64,000 nucleotides of DNA from Harmothoe impar (GCA_947462335.1 OX381709.1:43184933-43248932), one strand, 5' to 3'. Positions 1-13,917 are shown, numbered from the stretch's first letter. The notes: generated from the letters alone by a model not told the origin. A program made the numbers and translations.

Positions 1-2973
1 GTTCAGTGGTTGTTTTTGTGTCGATGTCTCCCCCTTGTTTTCCCAGCCTAAATCTGGTCGAGGATCAATCAGACTGAGGCAGCTCGTTTGTGATTTTGAT
101 TGTGAGTTCTGTCCTGGAAGAGGACGGTAAAAGTCGATTAAATACATTCAGACTGGAGGAGGTGGAAGGGGGAAGGGGGGGGGGGGGGTAGAAAAATAGT
201 GTGTCTGTGTGGAGGGGGGGGGGTATAGAAGGAGGGTGTGGTGTGATGGTAAAGGAAAGAGACAGAAACACAGTCCTTGTGTTGTTGTGCCACATCTATT
301 AACGTGCTCAATGGCGGTCGATGTGGCCTCAAGTCGGCGGACACGCACACAGCGCCATGCAAACACAATTTGCAAAATTGATACATGCTGTTAAAATTGG
401 CCACACGCGCCATGTGACGCTGGAAATCACTGGGTCGGCGCTACGGGTGGTGGAGGGGGTGGGGAGGTATGGAGGCTATGAGCTTGTAATTCCAACTTAA
501 ACTGCATTATGTCCCCAGTCCCCCCATCACCACCCTTGGTGTATAACCAACGTCCCAGGGTAAAGTGCTCCATTAGATACCCACAGTTCGTGAGGTAAAC
601 AGGTCGGCCAAATTCAGCTGTATACATTAGAGTTGTATATCTGAATAGTTAAGAAGATATAGGATGGTCATCCACTAGAATAGACATGATTAATTCGATT
701 TTAAACGATTAAGTTGAAACAAAAAAAAGAAGAAGTCAGGGATAGCTAATCCAAATGTATGATTATGTGAACGGTTAATCGTATACATCGATATTCATGA
801 CTATGATGACATTAAAACCAGCTAATATGGCCAATACAATGATGATCGCCAGAAAAGTTGCATACATATCCCAATTAATTATCTGAATTACAGCTAAAGT
901 TGATAACAGAGATGAACTCAAAACAAACATTTTCTAATACAGTAATACAAAAAGTACACACCTGGTAAAGGGAAAAAACTAAAACACATGATGAATTGCA
1001 AAAGTCAACCCATTGAGCAATCCCTCCAGTTGAGTAACTCATCCAGAAGAGCGGCTCAGTGGGTTGACTCACCAGGGCTGTGTGTGTGCATGGGGGGGAG
1101 GAGGTCGGATTCATTAGGCTGACAGGGGTGATAATACCCTGTTAGCTGCGGCTATTTAGTGGCCGCAATGGGAGCTCAACAAACCATGATCTTCCTTAAT
1201 TCTCGGTGCATTATTAGGCTGTGTATTCACTGTCAGTTAATCTGTGAGTAGCTCACCCTGCATGTTAAAAATGTGGGGGATGTTACTGTATGAGCGTTTG
1301 GCGTTGTGAGCAGTTGGTGAGCAGAAGGTATGGGGGGCTGGTCGTGTCCAGCCGGCAGGGAAAAGGAGGAGAAGGAGGAGGAGGTCTGAGCAAGTTCCAG
1401 GAGAGCAACTCACAGAGCTGCTCAACCAACCACGAGCAATTGGCAAAGCACACATCTTTAGGAGAGACGAAGCCGATGTAAACGATATACCTACTTTACC
1501 TCACGGTGTAATCATGTAATTTCGATCTTTCCACACTGGATCTAATTGTTTCAACACTTTCAAATCATACCTAAAGAAAACAAAAGAAAGATAGAAAAGA
1601 ATGTAAAGCCTCAAAATGATTTATTTCGACCGCATGGTGTTATGATCTGATCGATCGTGGATATAAAGAAAGAGCTTCTTACATTTTCTTAGACTCGCTG
1701 TGCAATCTAGTGCTGGTAACGTTGGACCTTCTTCTCTGCTTGCCCGCCTGCCGACCGCCTGCCCTGCCTGCCCCGCCTGCCCAAAAGCTCCTCACATCTC
1801 CAAGCGTCGGCTTGTGATGGCGTGCCAACCAAACCATAATGTCTAATAGATTTCTGGTATGGCACGCCATTCGTGAAAAAAAAACTTACACAAAAACATC
1901 TAAAAAAAATGAAGAGAATGCCACAAACCCACAATGTCTTTCTCTCATCTTTGAAGGAACCGCTGGGAAGGCTTGTGCGGGCAGACAGACGGCAGCGGCG
2001 ACGGTCCAACACCAGCCACCACCGCCCCTTATCCTGTGAGTATCTGGAGATAAGGGGATCAAGGTGGTAATCCGTCACCAAGGCCTGCGAAAATCTCCTG
2101 CCACAGCCCCCGTGGACACCTCCAGCTGCCCCCTGGCCACCCGCCGATCGACCTGACCTCCTCCCGCCCGCCCACCACCCCGCCGACCATCGGCCCGCCA
2201 AACGGCCACCTGCTCCCAACTGCTCGGAATTGCTCTGAGTCGCTCCGGACCGCTCCATCAGATAGAAGAACCTTCCTATGGGACCGAGGACCACTCTGAG
2301 ACCACATTCTGTACATACTGATTCCTGACTCGACAGTGGTGTGTGGTGAATGGACGAGACAGCATTGAGAACCACAGCTTTGTTCGGTTCGTATGTTAGA
2401 TATGAAACCTAAAAGAAGAGAACAAAAATGAAAAGAAGAGTCTCTAGAAATTAGACCAGGTTGTGTGGACAACGACCTGACCTACACAGACCACCACCAC
2501 CACACTCTCTGATGTCCATTCGTTGTTAGTGAATAGTGTCTAATTACTATTGTCAGTACCAGTACCGGTCCAACCCTATTGATCAAGTGGACATGCATTG
2601 TGCATGAGGGACCTTGGAACCCCCTCCAGCTACGATTTACGAGCCTAAATGACACAGTCCTGTCAAATGGTGCGCCCAATCTAACCATCAATTTACATGG
2701 AAAGGGAGCATCAATTACAGCACATGCTTTAATACCTTTCCCCACGTCCTAAAATCAACAGAAGGACTAATCATCATCCTATGGACGATTCAAGTGCCAA
2801 CCGAGTTAGAATCAAAGTTACGATGACATTGAGAAGTGCTTGAATATACCTGTGCATTCTTCAATAAGGGACAGTCAGGCTTGGTCCTGATCTGCGTTGC
2901 TTATTTATTATCTGTGGACCCCTCTGTGTGTGTATTTAATCTATTAAAGGAGTAGTAACTGTACGGCCTCAAG
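1..2973. other. 5' flanking DNA upstream of VAChT, no supported exon
   Basis: No coding exon is supported here. The stretch holds a poly-G tract near 175-240, GT-rich and purine-rich low-complexity DNA, and a GC-rich degenerate block of CCGCCTG-type words at about 1735-1790 and 2095-2230. That block opens long but compositionally biased reading frames on the minus strand. An imperfect dyad lies at 1816-1868, with GATGGCGTGCCA facing TGGCACGCCAT. By family precedent, the shared VAChT/ChAT promoter and non-coding first exon should lie here or to the left. I could not fix a transcription start or a splice donor. Confidence 0.5.
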
Positions 2974-4752
2974 ATGCCTGTGGTACCGTTCGTAAACCAG
3001 GATGCCAGCGAGCTCATGGAGAAGGCTAACAAGCGCATCCACATGCCGGAGAACCAGCGGCGGCTGGTGCTCATCATCGTGTGCATTGCGCTGCTGCTGG
3101 ACAACATGTTGTACATGGTCATCGTACCCATCATCCCCATCTACCTGCGGACCATGAACGAGGACAATTACAAGGCGGCCGAGGGACCGCTGCCCTCGCC
3201 AACGCCATTTCCCAACGGCTCCTACTCCAATTCCACCTCACACCGCGGACTCATCCCCCTCGTGCCGCATGCGCACTACGAGGACGCGTCAGTGGGGATC
3301 CTCTTCGCCTCCAAAGCCATTGTGCAGCTGATGATCAGCCCCATCTCGGGGACCATCATCGATCGAATCGGCTACGACCTGCCAATGGTCTTTGGACTCT
3401 CTGTCATCTTCCTATCTACCGCCATCTTTGCTTTTGGCTCAAGCTACGGTGTTCTATTCGCCGCAAGAAGTCTACAGGGCGTCGGCTCGGCTTTTGCCGA
3501 CACTTCCGGTCTGGCTATGATCGCCGATCGGTACTCCGATGAGAACGAGCGTCAGAAAGCGCTGGGTATCGCCCTAGCATTCATTTCTTTTGGTTGCCTC
3601 TTTGCTCCACCTTTCGGCGGAATATTATATGAGTTTGCGGGGAAGTGTGTCCCCTTTTTATTACTGGCTACCGTTGCGCTGGTGGATGGCTTTCTGTTAT
3701 TGCTTGTCATGAAGCCAGTACGTCTAGAGCGTTCTATGCTATTAAAGGAAGGATCTCTGCCCAATGGCACGCCCATCTATAAGCTCATCCTCGACCCATA
3801 CATCGCCATCTGTGCAGGAGCTCTGGTGATGGCCAATGTAAGTTTGGCCTTCCTGGAACCCACCATGGCTCTTTGGATGAAGGACACGATGGACGCCAAC
3901 GAGTGGGAGATAGGCATGGTCTGGCTACCGGCCTTCTTCCCGCATGTGTTAGGCGTGTACTTGACCGTTAAGCTGTGTAAGCTCTACCCCGACAAGGTGT
4001 GGCTCATCACCGCCGTCGGTTTGTGTCTTGAGGGAGCTAGCTGTCTCATCATTCCCTTCTGTACCGTCTACGGAGCAGTCGTCGTGCCCATCATGATTGA
4101 CTGTTTTGGTATCGCGCTCGTAGACACGGCTATCCTGCCCACGCTTGGTTATCTCGTAGATGTGCGTCACGTCTCCGTCTACGGCTCAGTCTATGCCATT
4201 GCCGACATCAGCTACTCGCTGGCTTACGCCTTTGGACCGGTGGTCGCCACAGGTATTGTGGCCTCCATTGGCTTCACTTGGCTGAACATCGGCATCTTCT
4301 TCAGTAATATCCTCTATGCGCCCATCCTATTGCTGTTGCGCCGCATCTACGACTACAAGCCCTTCGAGAATGAACCCATCCTCATGGAAAACCAGTCCTC
4401 CACCTACCAGACGTACAAGATGAGTGCCCAAGACGGCACCACCCCCAAGGATCCCAACACCGAGATTGACTACGACTACGACCAGAAACCCAACCCCGGA
4501 AACGGCATGCCAGGCTACGACACCACCAGGCCCAATTACCCCCCTGGGGGCGGGAGAGGCGGGGGTGGGGGACCTCCCCCCCGCCCCGGCCCCCCGCCCC
4601 AACGCCCCGGCCCCCCGCCCCAACGGCCCCCACCGCCCCAACCCACGCACCACAACGTCAACGGTGATGCCCCTCACCCCCTGTACCGTCAAGAACAAGA
4701 CTCACGACAGGGGGTAAGAGACTCTGAACCACAATACCAAGGATACAATTAA
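2974..4752 (+). CDS. VAChT: Vesicular acetylcholine transporter (VAChT, SLC18A3 / unc-17 type), single exon
   Basis: Proton-coupled antiporter of the major facilitator superfamily that loads acetylcholine into synaptic vesicles. The 592-aa frame is uninterrupted, as expected for VAChT in the conserved cholinergic locus. It has about 12 membrane segments: TM1 near residues 31-58, TM2 104-124, and the last ending near 456. A long lumenal loop 1 (59-103) has N-glycosylation sequons at N81 and N86. The charged membrane residues typical of VAChT are present: D43 in TM1, K114 in TM2, D176 in the FADTSG motif of TM4, D384 in TM10 and D411 in TM11. The cytoplasmic tail starts near 457 and carries an acidic dileucine-like sorting motif (E465xxxI469L470). 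It ends in an unusual Gly/Pro-rich stretch (about 524-558) with PGPPPQR repeats. The ATG follows CTCAAG and precedes a conserved N-terminus, and no alternative upstream start fits. It lies on the same strand as ChAT. VMAT is the alternative family, but the charged-residue set and the ChAT linkage favour VAChT. Confidence 0.97.
   Translation: MPVVPFVNQDASELMEKANKRIHMPENQRRLVLIIVCIALLLDNMLYMVIVPIIPIYLRTMNEDNYKAAEGPLPSPTPFPNGSYSNSTSHRGLIPLVPHAHYEDASVGILFASKAIVQLMISPISGTIIDRIGYDLPMVFGLSVIFLSTAIFAFGSSYGVLFAARSLQGVGSAFADTSGLAMIADRYSDENERQKALGIALAFISFGCLFAPPFGGILYEFAGKCVPFLLLATVALVDGFLLLLVMKPVRLERSMLLKEGSLPNGTPIYKLILDPYIAICAGALVMANVSLAFLEPTMALWMKDTMDANEWEIGMVWLPAFFPHVLGVYLTVKLCKLYPDKVWLITAVGLCLEGASCLIIPFCTVYGAVVVPIMIDCFGIALVDTAILPTLGYLVDVRHVSVYGSVYAIADISYSLAYAFGPVVATGIVASIGFTWLNIGIFFSNILYAPILLLLRRIYDYKPFENEPILMENQSSTYQTYKMSAQDGTTPKDPNTEIDYDYDQKPNPGNGMPGYDTTRPNYPPGGGRGGGGGPPPRPGPPPQRPGPPPQRPPPPQPTHHNVNGDAPHPLYRQEQDSRQGVRDSEPQYQGYN
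4546..4650 (+). repeat. G-run/C-run low-complexity segment encoding the VAChT Gly/Pro tail
   Basis: A G-rich run (about 4546-4570) is followed directly by a C-rich run (about 4571-4650). The first encodes polyglycine and the second PGPPPQR-type repeats. The two halves are largely complementary, so the mRNA could fold into a strong hairpin, and the DNA has quadruplex-forming runs. The tail is likely polymorphic in length. It remains in frame with the rest of VAChT. Confidence 0.75.
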
Positions 4753-5303
4753 TCCATGTGGTCACTACTATTAGATAGTGCGTGTCCCGACACCCTAGTC
4801 ACTGTAGGATATACCGTACAGCACCACAAGAAAAGTCTCTGTTGTGTTCCAAACACATTTATTATCAACATGGATTACGATCACTTACAACAAGACGCAA
4901 CATAAGTGACACAAGATGTTAACACGATAAACATATAACATTGGCAGTGATTGCAAGACAGCTTTTGAGAAAACCTAAGCGGATGTAATATATTAATATT
5001 ATATTATTCATTATGTACGAATTTTGCAAAGGATTATTGAAACTATTTGAACGTAGGGATACAAGAAGAACCTCTACAAGAAGAAGTGAAGGAACAAAAG
5101 AGATGATATATCAAATTAGTAGCATGATAATAGGTATAGGGTTACTGTACAGATATATCATACAGAGAGCTTGCAGAAAGCCAGGACATACAGCCCAGTC
5201 CTAGTGTCGTAGCTTACATTGCAAAATCATCCACAACACTGCACATATTGATACAGAGAAATCACTCACTGTTCAAGGTAGGAATAACGAAATGTGTATG
5301 AGC

Positions 5304-5309
5304 AATAAA
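5304..5309 (+). terminator. Candidate polyadenylation signal for VAChT
   Basis: First AATAAA hexamer downstream of the VAChT stop codon, giving a 3' UTR of roughly 570 nt if used. The hexamer is seen directly; its use is inferred. A later AATAAA at 7355-7360 is an alternative. Confidence 0.35.
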
Positions 5310-8300
5310 TACTTATAAATAGTAGGTATACGAAAGTAGGAGTATAGTCCTTAGTTAGATTTAATTTTTTGACTTTAAATGCTGTATAGATTGTCAACAA
5401 AGGCCAACAAGGTAGAGGTTGCCTATCTAGCTCTACTCCCTAAAGATGGTCTGAACTTGTTAAATTGTTATTGATTATAAATTCTTCTGGTTGTGAATTA
5501 GAAAGCTGCCTAACATGGACGTCATGTTATCTAACAGCTACCATTGGTCACATGGTAATTCCCCACGTGAGGTGACTCCCCAGAGATGACTAACATCTTA
5601 CTCGAGAGTGGAATATGTCTCACTAGAGGGAGAGTTGTTTGTGAATGCTACCCAATATGAACAAGGAACACGGGGACGTCATAATGTTGTATACAATGAT
5701 TGTCTATAGGAAAGTTCCTGCTGACCTTAATTAATTAAAACAAAGTGTGAATTGGTGAATGGTGCATGAATGGGTTATAACCTAGTGTATTTTGTATGTG
5801 GTATGAGCGAATTGGACATTGCATAGATTGTAATATAACCTATAATTATATAATGCGAAGGGACAGAAAAGCTCAAATCGTAACTATGTGCTGTCTGTAA
5901 GCCCTGTGCTTATCATTTAGTCAGAGGGGCTAACGTTGGAAGCTACTTGTAGCAGAAAATATAGTCCAATTCATGTATAGCTATGTATACTTTAGCTAAC
6001 AGAGACATTCCACTGAGCTATATAACTCTATAGCTATATAACGTTACTACATAACTGTATGGTATATCCTGTCAATGTAAGACGTACCCGAACAGGGTTA
6101 GGGGCTAATCTGAGCTGCGAAAATCATAATAGACTTTAGTCCGAGTAGGTGGCAAGGTATGCATGCAGCTTCAACAGGCATGTGTGATAAACAAAGTAGA
6201 AAATGTAACCTTGTAAGAAAAAAAAAAACCCACTCGATCTCATGAATATTGTAAATAGGCCATTATTGTCATAAATATGCATCAGTAGGATATATGATAG
6301 CTATTAATGTATCTGTTTGTTTCCATCAAATCCTGCCAGCAAGAAATATTATGAATATATCAATATGAGGAACCTTCTCTTAATTCTCCAACAGTAAAAT
6401 CATGTTGCCCCTGGATGTAGATAGAGCCATCATGAATACCAGAGTTCCCATGTTGCCTGTGCGTCAGACACATTTAAAGGCACTATAGTTTAGGCAGACT
6501 AGGAATGTCCTATTATATGTTGTGTTTGGAAATGACTAGTGATAGGGAGGGAAGTACTATTTTCTTTTTCTTTTCACCCTAAACTAATTCCCTGAGTGTG
6601 ATGGCGCCGAGGCAATTTCCAAAGGCCGATGGGAGTTCATCGTATTGGACATTGTTAATTTGATGATTATCTAGTGACTTGTTGAAGATATCTATGTTAT
6701 GTATAAAACGTGTAACAATCCTCTATAGAAAGGAGTAATCTGTACATACTACGAAACCCTTATGAAAGGTATAACTGGGACTCTAACACTGAATGAGAGC
6801 TAGTCTTAATGTTCTACCAGAATCTTATTTTACTCACTGGTGAGGACTCCTCTGTTCAAACACTGATTGTTTTGGTATAGGAGATTGGTAGGTATATTTG
6901 ATTGTGATATAAGACTGTACCATTACGTATGGGTTAGGTGCGAATAGACATCAGAAAGTTGGGTTAGTCCTCCCGAAATGATATACAGAAATCTAGTATG
7001 TTAGAATCACGTATGTAGTTATCTTTCCTTGCATGATCCAAGTCGAAGTCTGTCAAGCTCTCTCCTGTGTCAGTTACGAAGGATACGCATTAAATGTGAT
7101 GATGTAATTTAAATAATAGTGAACCCCCTGTACATACCAAGGTTTAGAAACCCTTATCTAATCTGACAAGGGAAGGTTGCAGGGGTCACTATTGCCCCTG
7201 TATACCCACTGTCGTTCTATATTATGTGTTGCTGGTCGGAGGCCCTTCATAGGGACATGTGGCTATATTGTTTTCTGCTTCCTTTCTCTATATGAAAGAA
7301 GGAATATGTTGTGTTGATGAATGTTAATGGAAAATGAAATGTTAATGAAAAGGCAATAAACATAAGCATGTTGTTACGGTGCAGTAGAAAAGATTATTGA
7401 GTTATTACCTCTTCTTCTTCTCCCCCTCATTGAGAGAATACTTTCGGGAAAGTTCAGGATCTGACAATTTGCTACTTTTCAATTTATCCATTGTGTTATC
7501 AAGGAAATTTGAATATTTCACTGGAATTCATAGACATTCCATATTATCCTTTCGTCTCCGCCGATTGTAAAGCAATAATGCATTTCAGCAGTTTATGGTT
7601 CTGAGAGTGTTTCCAGCTATGCACGCATATCAAATCGGGCAGAATAAGTTCTCATGAGTTGTCTGGCATTTTGTAAACACAGAAATTGATACTCTTGCAG
7701 GTAATTCTGTTGGATACTGCTGTGTAGGTAGTACATGTATTGTAAATTGCATAATCTGTGAGGGTTAATGTTTTGAGAAGAGACACGTTATGGTGATCAC
7801 CTCAAAGTTCTGACCACCTACATCTCCACAGTAATATAGTCATAAACCATTAAACAAGGGAGCCTTATGATCAAATAAGTTCACTGAGATGGACTATAGA
7901 AGTTCTAACCATGCATTTCAATAAGAAAGGGTGACTTTACTTGAAAGGTAAGCTTGACCTTGCTTATAGTAAAATCCTTGTATCACTGCCTAGTAAGATT
8001 CCCAAGACAACTGTTTCCTAGATAATATGACAGTGTTCCGATATCATTTCTGCAAGGATTCTGGTCAGTTGACAGAAAGGTAAAAGATATTTGTCCCCCC
8101 GCCTGCTTTACAATGTTGGCATTATTTGCTGCACGGGTCTGTATGTACGAGTGCCGAGAGGGAGTAAGGATCACCATAGTGGGTAGCATGTACTAAGAAC
8201 GGCCACCACCCCCAGTAGGTGGGAGCCAACAGCTGCTGGATGATGTGAGAGAGGCAGTACTACAGTCAAGGATAGTGCTCCGTACAACAGTCACTTCTAA

Positions 8301-11300
8301 CAAGCGCCCAATGGTGTTATCACTGGATGAATGGCAGCTGATTACCATTGTCAACAGGGGCTCTGTGCAAGATAGCATTGATCAAGATGACATTCACAGT
8401 TCACCTGAGACCCATTTAAGAGCTATCCAGTGAAGCGATGTGGCAATTTCAAATAAATTTGATGTTATATCTGGAGGATCTATTTTTTGAATTGACTATT
8501 CTGTAAGATCCAATGTGAAGATAATATTATGATCAGCAAAATCAGCATAATCATTGTAGCAGATTACATGATGCGCTAATGTATAATATATATATATATA
8601 TATATACAAAGCATAACTTATATAAATTGATTGTTAACTATTTCTTTAGATTGACAAGGAGGCCTTAGATCCACATTTCAAATAACCCTATGCGAGTTTC
8701 AGCAGAATGAAGAGAAATACTGTTTAGATCGATGTGATAAAACTGTAAGATTCTTAAATTTCATCTGTAAAAAGGTTTTTAGTGCTATTTCCCCCTTATC
8801 ACAATTCACATACATAATCCGGCGTATGTATATCTTAGGCTTCTTTGTCAATGAAGACAGCATTTCGCACAGATGTTTAAGGTTCTTGTTGCTAAGAACT
8901 CAATGTAACAAATTGCTGATTCTACAAGATGGAAACACGCATGTGTTAGATAAACAGATATCTTACACATCTGCCTGTGCGAATTCAGTAAATTATTGCC
9001 TCAATAATGTATAATTTTACTGTTTATTGACCCATTGAGTCTATGGTGTACACCTGTGTGTGCCAGGGATTTACTCTCACCTGGTCCTAGGCCAAAAACA
9101 CAGGGTCCCCTAGGATCATAGGTTTACTCATAATAACTGAAGGCCATATCACACCACCCGGTCACTCCATCGAGACGGGGCATATAAAACAGGCCGTGCC
9201 TGGTAACAAGGGAGAGAGAGAAGAACACACAGGGCTGAGAAGTGAAGACCTGGCAGGAAGATGTGTGGCTAGAGGAGGAGGAGGAGACATGTGGCTGAAG
9301 AGACAGGGCCAGCCATGAGGCTGAGTGTCACTATTTGTACATGTATATATTAATAAATACATATACCTTTATGTAACCACCATACCTAATGGTCTCTAGG
9401 GCCTCTCCAAATACTATCCTTGTTTCTCATCACTAAACTATGAGAAATATGACGAGGGCGTTTTTTTTTCTCAGGCTTAAATTATATAGAATATTGCTGG
9501 CTTTCGGAGGACCAAATTCACATTTTAGTAATTGATAGATTATGCATCTGCAAAAGTTATATATGCATGTCTTCCCCCCCCCCCCATTACATTTTTTACA
9601 CTACAAGCTTTAATTATATACCAAATATGCTCCTATTTGTCAAATTTTGTCATGTTTTTCCATTCAAATTTGCAAAAAAAATAATTCAGGAAGTCGATTT
9701 TGGTGATGCGTGCAGTGATGAGAAATAAGTATTTCATTTGGAGTGGCCTAAACAAGAGACTTGTATAATAAAACTGTAACTCTCAGCAAGTGAGTTTGGA
9801 TGACCTTGAAGTAAGACTTGTACATTGAACCCTAGAATGGCAATACTTACGACTGACTTATTTAAGCCTTGAATGGCACCGCTGGAATCCCACTGGATAC
9901 TATTAAACATTTATCAATAGGCTCATAGACAACTCAAGGTCACACACCCCAAGGACACACTGGTGGAGAACCCGGGAGAACCACAACCTTTAACCTTTAC
10001 ACATGCAGGTTGTGAAAGGGACTATTCGTGCCGGAGCCCCTTGTAGGCGAGGTGAAGAAAGGCCAACTGTGTTTCCACATCAGCTGACAGTTGACAAGAA
10101 AGCACCCTGTTGATAAATGCCACATCCATACTGATTGTAGGACATAATATGGAAATCCATACTGCCACGAGCGGAAAAAGGAAGACACGTTAAGCTGAAA
10201 CATCCCAGACTCCTGGACATTTTCTTCTCTCAGGAAATAGTCCCAAAATAGCATTTCGGTTAGTTTATAGATTGAACTTGCCATCCGTAGATTGCCCTTG
10301 GTTCAAGATTAATGATAAGTTACATTTTTTAGGGAAAAAACAGGTTCACCCCCCGTGTAGTGTAGAGGGCCGTGTCCTACTGCCATGGAGGAGCAGGGCC
10401 ATGATGTTTACTGGTGTTACACATCATGTTAATGCCTGCTCATTACTAAAACAGCAACACACCCATATCAAGGGACCCTCCCCTGTGATATATAATCCAG
10501 GAGGGGCTATGGTCTTATACCCAGGATAATGATATTTGTGTTAGGCCTTCCTGCCCTGGAGTAGCCCTCCTATTACACAAGCACCTTCTACCTGGCTACT
10601 GGAGGAGCCCCGCCTACCTCTGCCACCCCTAACATCGATCCTTGCCGCATTCAGACAGCGCTCCTTCTAGGATCAATTCCACTGATTGTTCCAGACCGTC
10701 ACACAGACACGCACACTACTTCAGATGGTTAAATGCTGGTGCTTTGTGTTTTAATATTTGATGAAGGCAAGAAGAGCAGGCTGGTACAGGAGTAGGGAGG
10801 AAACAACCAGGAAGGATTCCAGTTTGAGTGCAGTGAAGGAGGAAGAGGCCGATTTCTTAATCTGATTGAGCAGTCTAGTTCTATTTATTCAATACTCATA
10901 TACTGGCGGTTACAATTTGGAAATAGGCGTACGCGTTCCCTAGCCACCTTGAATACCGATCCACCCCTCCTTTAGTCGACTTGTATAGACAGGAGAGAGA
11001 AAAACAGAATCACATGATAGATAAAAGTGGCAAGGAAAGTGCTTGGTGTTGGGGGGGGGGGAAACTAAATGTAATGATTGGTGGGAATGGAATATGGGAG
11101 GTATGGTGGTTCTAGGGCCAGCGGATAGCGAGGGAAAAGGAGAGAGAAGACAAGGGTATCAATGTAAAGTACGTGGAGAGACAGAAAACGTGAAGGCTGG
11201 ATGGTGAATACCAGGAAATGGCGCTAACCGTGAATCAAATACCATTTACAACTAAATTACCCGAGGCATTGCATGTATAAAGGGGTTATATTGCAATTAC

Positions 11301-13917
11301 CTCTTCTCTAGACGCCCTATAGATTGCCTTTAGCTAGCACATGTAAAAAGGTAATGTCTAACCTTTCCACACCCATTTTCACGGTGCTAACTATATTTTC
11401 CTATCTCGCATCTTTCAATAGTGAGTCACAGCATCTCTACCGTCCAGCTTTCCATGGACCAAGATGGGCGTTTTATCTAATTCCCTCACTTCTCTCTGAT
11501 GTCGGGCAGAGGCAGCGTTCCAATCGACGGCGGCAATTTGTCGTCTGCTACCCCCTTCACGGGGAGGAATGGCGGGAATTGCCCTCGTGAACACCATTAT
11601 GTTCTGTTTCTGACGCGGCCATTGCCCTCTACCAACAACCCCCTCTCCCCAGTCCTGTTTCACAGCAATGCTTTCTGTGAAAATAAGACATTCGGGGTTA
11701 TTATCTCAAACAGGATGTGACTGAATGACAAGGCATGGCTGGCCTGTCATGTGCGGGTAATTTTACCACCTAAGAAGCTGAAGAGTGAAGTACAATAAAG
11801 CCAATAGTAAGGGCGCCTCTCTTTCTTTTTAAAACTTTTTCTTTAAAGTCTAAGAAGACATGGCATATGCATTGTCTCTTTTTCCATCGTGATTTGTTTG
11901 TTCGACGCGGCTCTGTAATAATAGCCGACAAGTAGATATAAGCCTATGTGGTAGGGTGAAGAAAACGTGGCACTAAGAGAACGTAGGATATGCCTGCCTC
12001 TTTTCCAGAACGCTATTTTCGTTAGTCCATAATATTATTCAGCAAATATAATTATACATTAGTATTTTCTGAAAGTCAGTTGATGGGCTCATATGGGTAA
12101 ATACCCTTTGTATAGTATATTCATTCAATGCCAATTAATCAAGATGGAAAACAAATCAGAGCTGTTATAGAGGCTATTCAATATGTGTATTTGTGTGTCT
12201 GTGCAGGGGGGGGGGTGAATTCTATTACGAGCACTGACAGTAGTGTCCTGGTTATCCCAGGCGTTCCCCTTGAGCCGTGGAAGCCTCCTGCTCCCTACCC
12301 GTCCACTTTCCCACAGGCAGGCTGGAGCAGGTCGGCGTACATCGGCGAGCAGGTCGGGCGGCGCCGGGAGCAGCTCCATGAGTGGGTCGGTCAGCAGCTC
12401 GCTGAGTGGCTCATTGAGCAGCTCGTTAAGTAGCTTGACGAACACCTCTATGAGTGGGGAGCAGTGAAGTGAAGTGTTCAGGGAAGGATGAGCTGTCCCA
12501 GATACGCTCAGGGAACAAGGAAATAGTGAATCAGCTATGGTGGGGGGATTTACTGTTAACTTCTATGGTAAAAACATACATATTATTCCAGGTTTATTTC
12601 AAGGAGTCAGCCACTGCAGTCTACAATGTAGTATGTGGGATTGCATGGTCATGAAGGTCTGGTTGTAATATAGTAAAACAAACGTTGTGGACCTTAATCT
12701 AGCAATGCATATTCCAAATGTTAACAATGATAATGAAGTTATTTTGAGGATGTGTAACAAAATGTAAGGACCCCATTTTCATTGAGTAATACTTTGAATA
12801 AATATATACCCTATTGGACTTTAGAAAAGCAACAAAGAGAAGATTAGTAGCAGCATCAACATTTTCTGAAAATCACCTCAGATGCTACACTTTATTGCCT
12901 AGCTCCACCAGTGGGATTTGTGTCATTTCTCGGAGATCCTGATGAGATCTAGTACACAATCCTCCCAGACACAAAAATATCACACCCTCAATGATTGCTA
13001 CATGGTAGGGGGACCCGGCCAGGCCTTGTAAACTAGTGTGGACCCATCACCCGACACCCTCCAGAGAATTAAACAGCAGACACGCACTTCAAACACCCCC
13101 TCCTGGGGTTGAAGCTGGCTGGCTGGGGGATCGATGATTGAAACATGCCGCTGATTATGTTCGTTAACCGCGTATTACGAATCTAAGACGGGAAATGATG
13201 AGGAAAAACAGTTCTACGGCTATTGCATTTCACTGGTTTTCCATGTCGGGAGGAGGGAGGGAGTGAGGGGGTGAAGGGGTTGGTGGTAGTCCTGGTAGGT
13301 TATGGATTAATGCATGCGTGTAGGATCCAGAAGCACTCAAAAAGTAGAGCCCAGTAATTGGGCAATCAGAAGGGTAAACTGAACTATAGACCGGTACTAA
13401 CCAACCACAAGGACCGAGCAATTAATTCCTTCAATGCATGACATGGCATATTTAGTCCTATCTAAACAAAACTCTTTGGACATTGAAGCACGGATTGCCT
13501 CAATTCTCATTAAAATATAACATAGATACTTCGTAGTTAGTTAAGTTCTGCTACAATCACAACTATTCTCCATGATGGGTATATTTTAAATTCTGATTCC
13601 TAACTACAAAACAATGATAGAAAACCATTTAGAGTAATTATTGATAAGCCCATTAGAAAAGTAATTCGAGACGTCCTAGGACAACATGACTATAGGGAAT
13701 AACTGTCGATGAGGATTTTCTGTTTGATAGTTTCTCACTCTCACATATGATATATAAGTATATCAAATTAAGCCTATATTCCAAAGTAATAGGTACCGTC
13801 CTTCACTTTTCGGAAAATAACCACATAAGGACTGTTCTATATAATGGCTATACATAGCTTCTCTCGATTTTTAAATTGTTAATATCACTGTTAGTACGCA
13901 GTGTTCATACTATAGGC

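Noticed and set aside
1707..2375. 222-aa open frame on the minus strand
   Set aside because: Gly/Arg/Ala/Trp-rich sequence produced by CCGCCTG-type low-complexity DNA; no family features and no supporting splice or start context.
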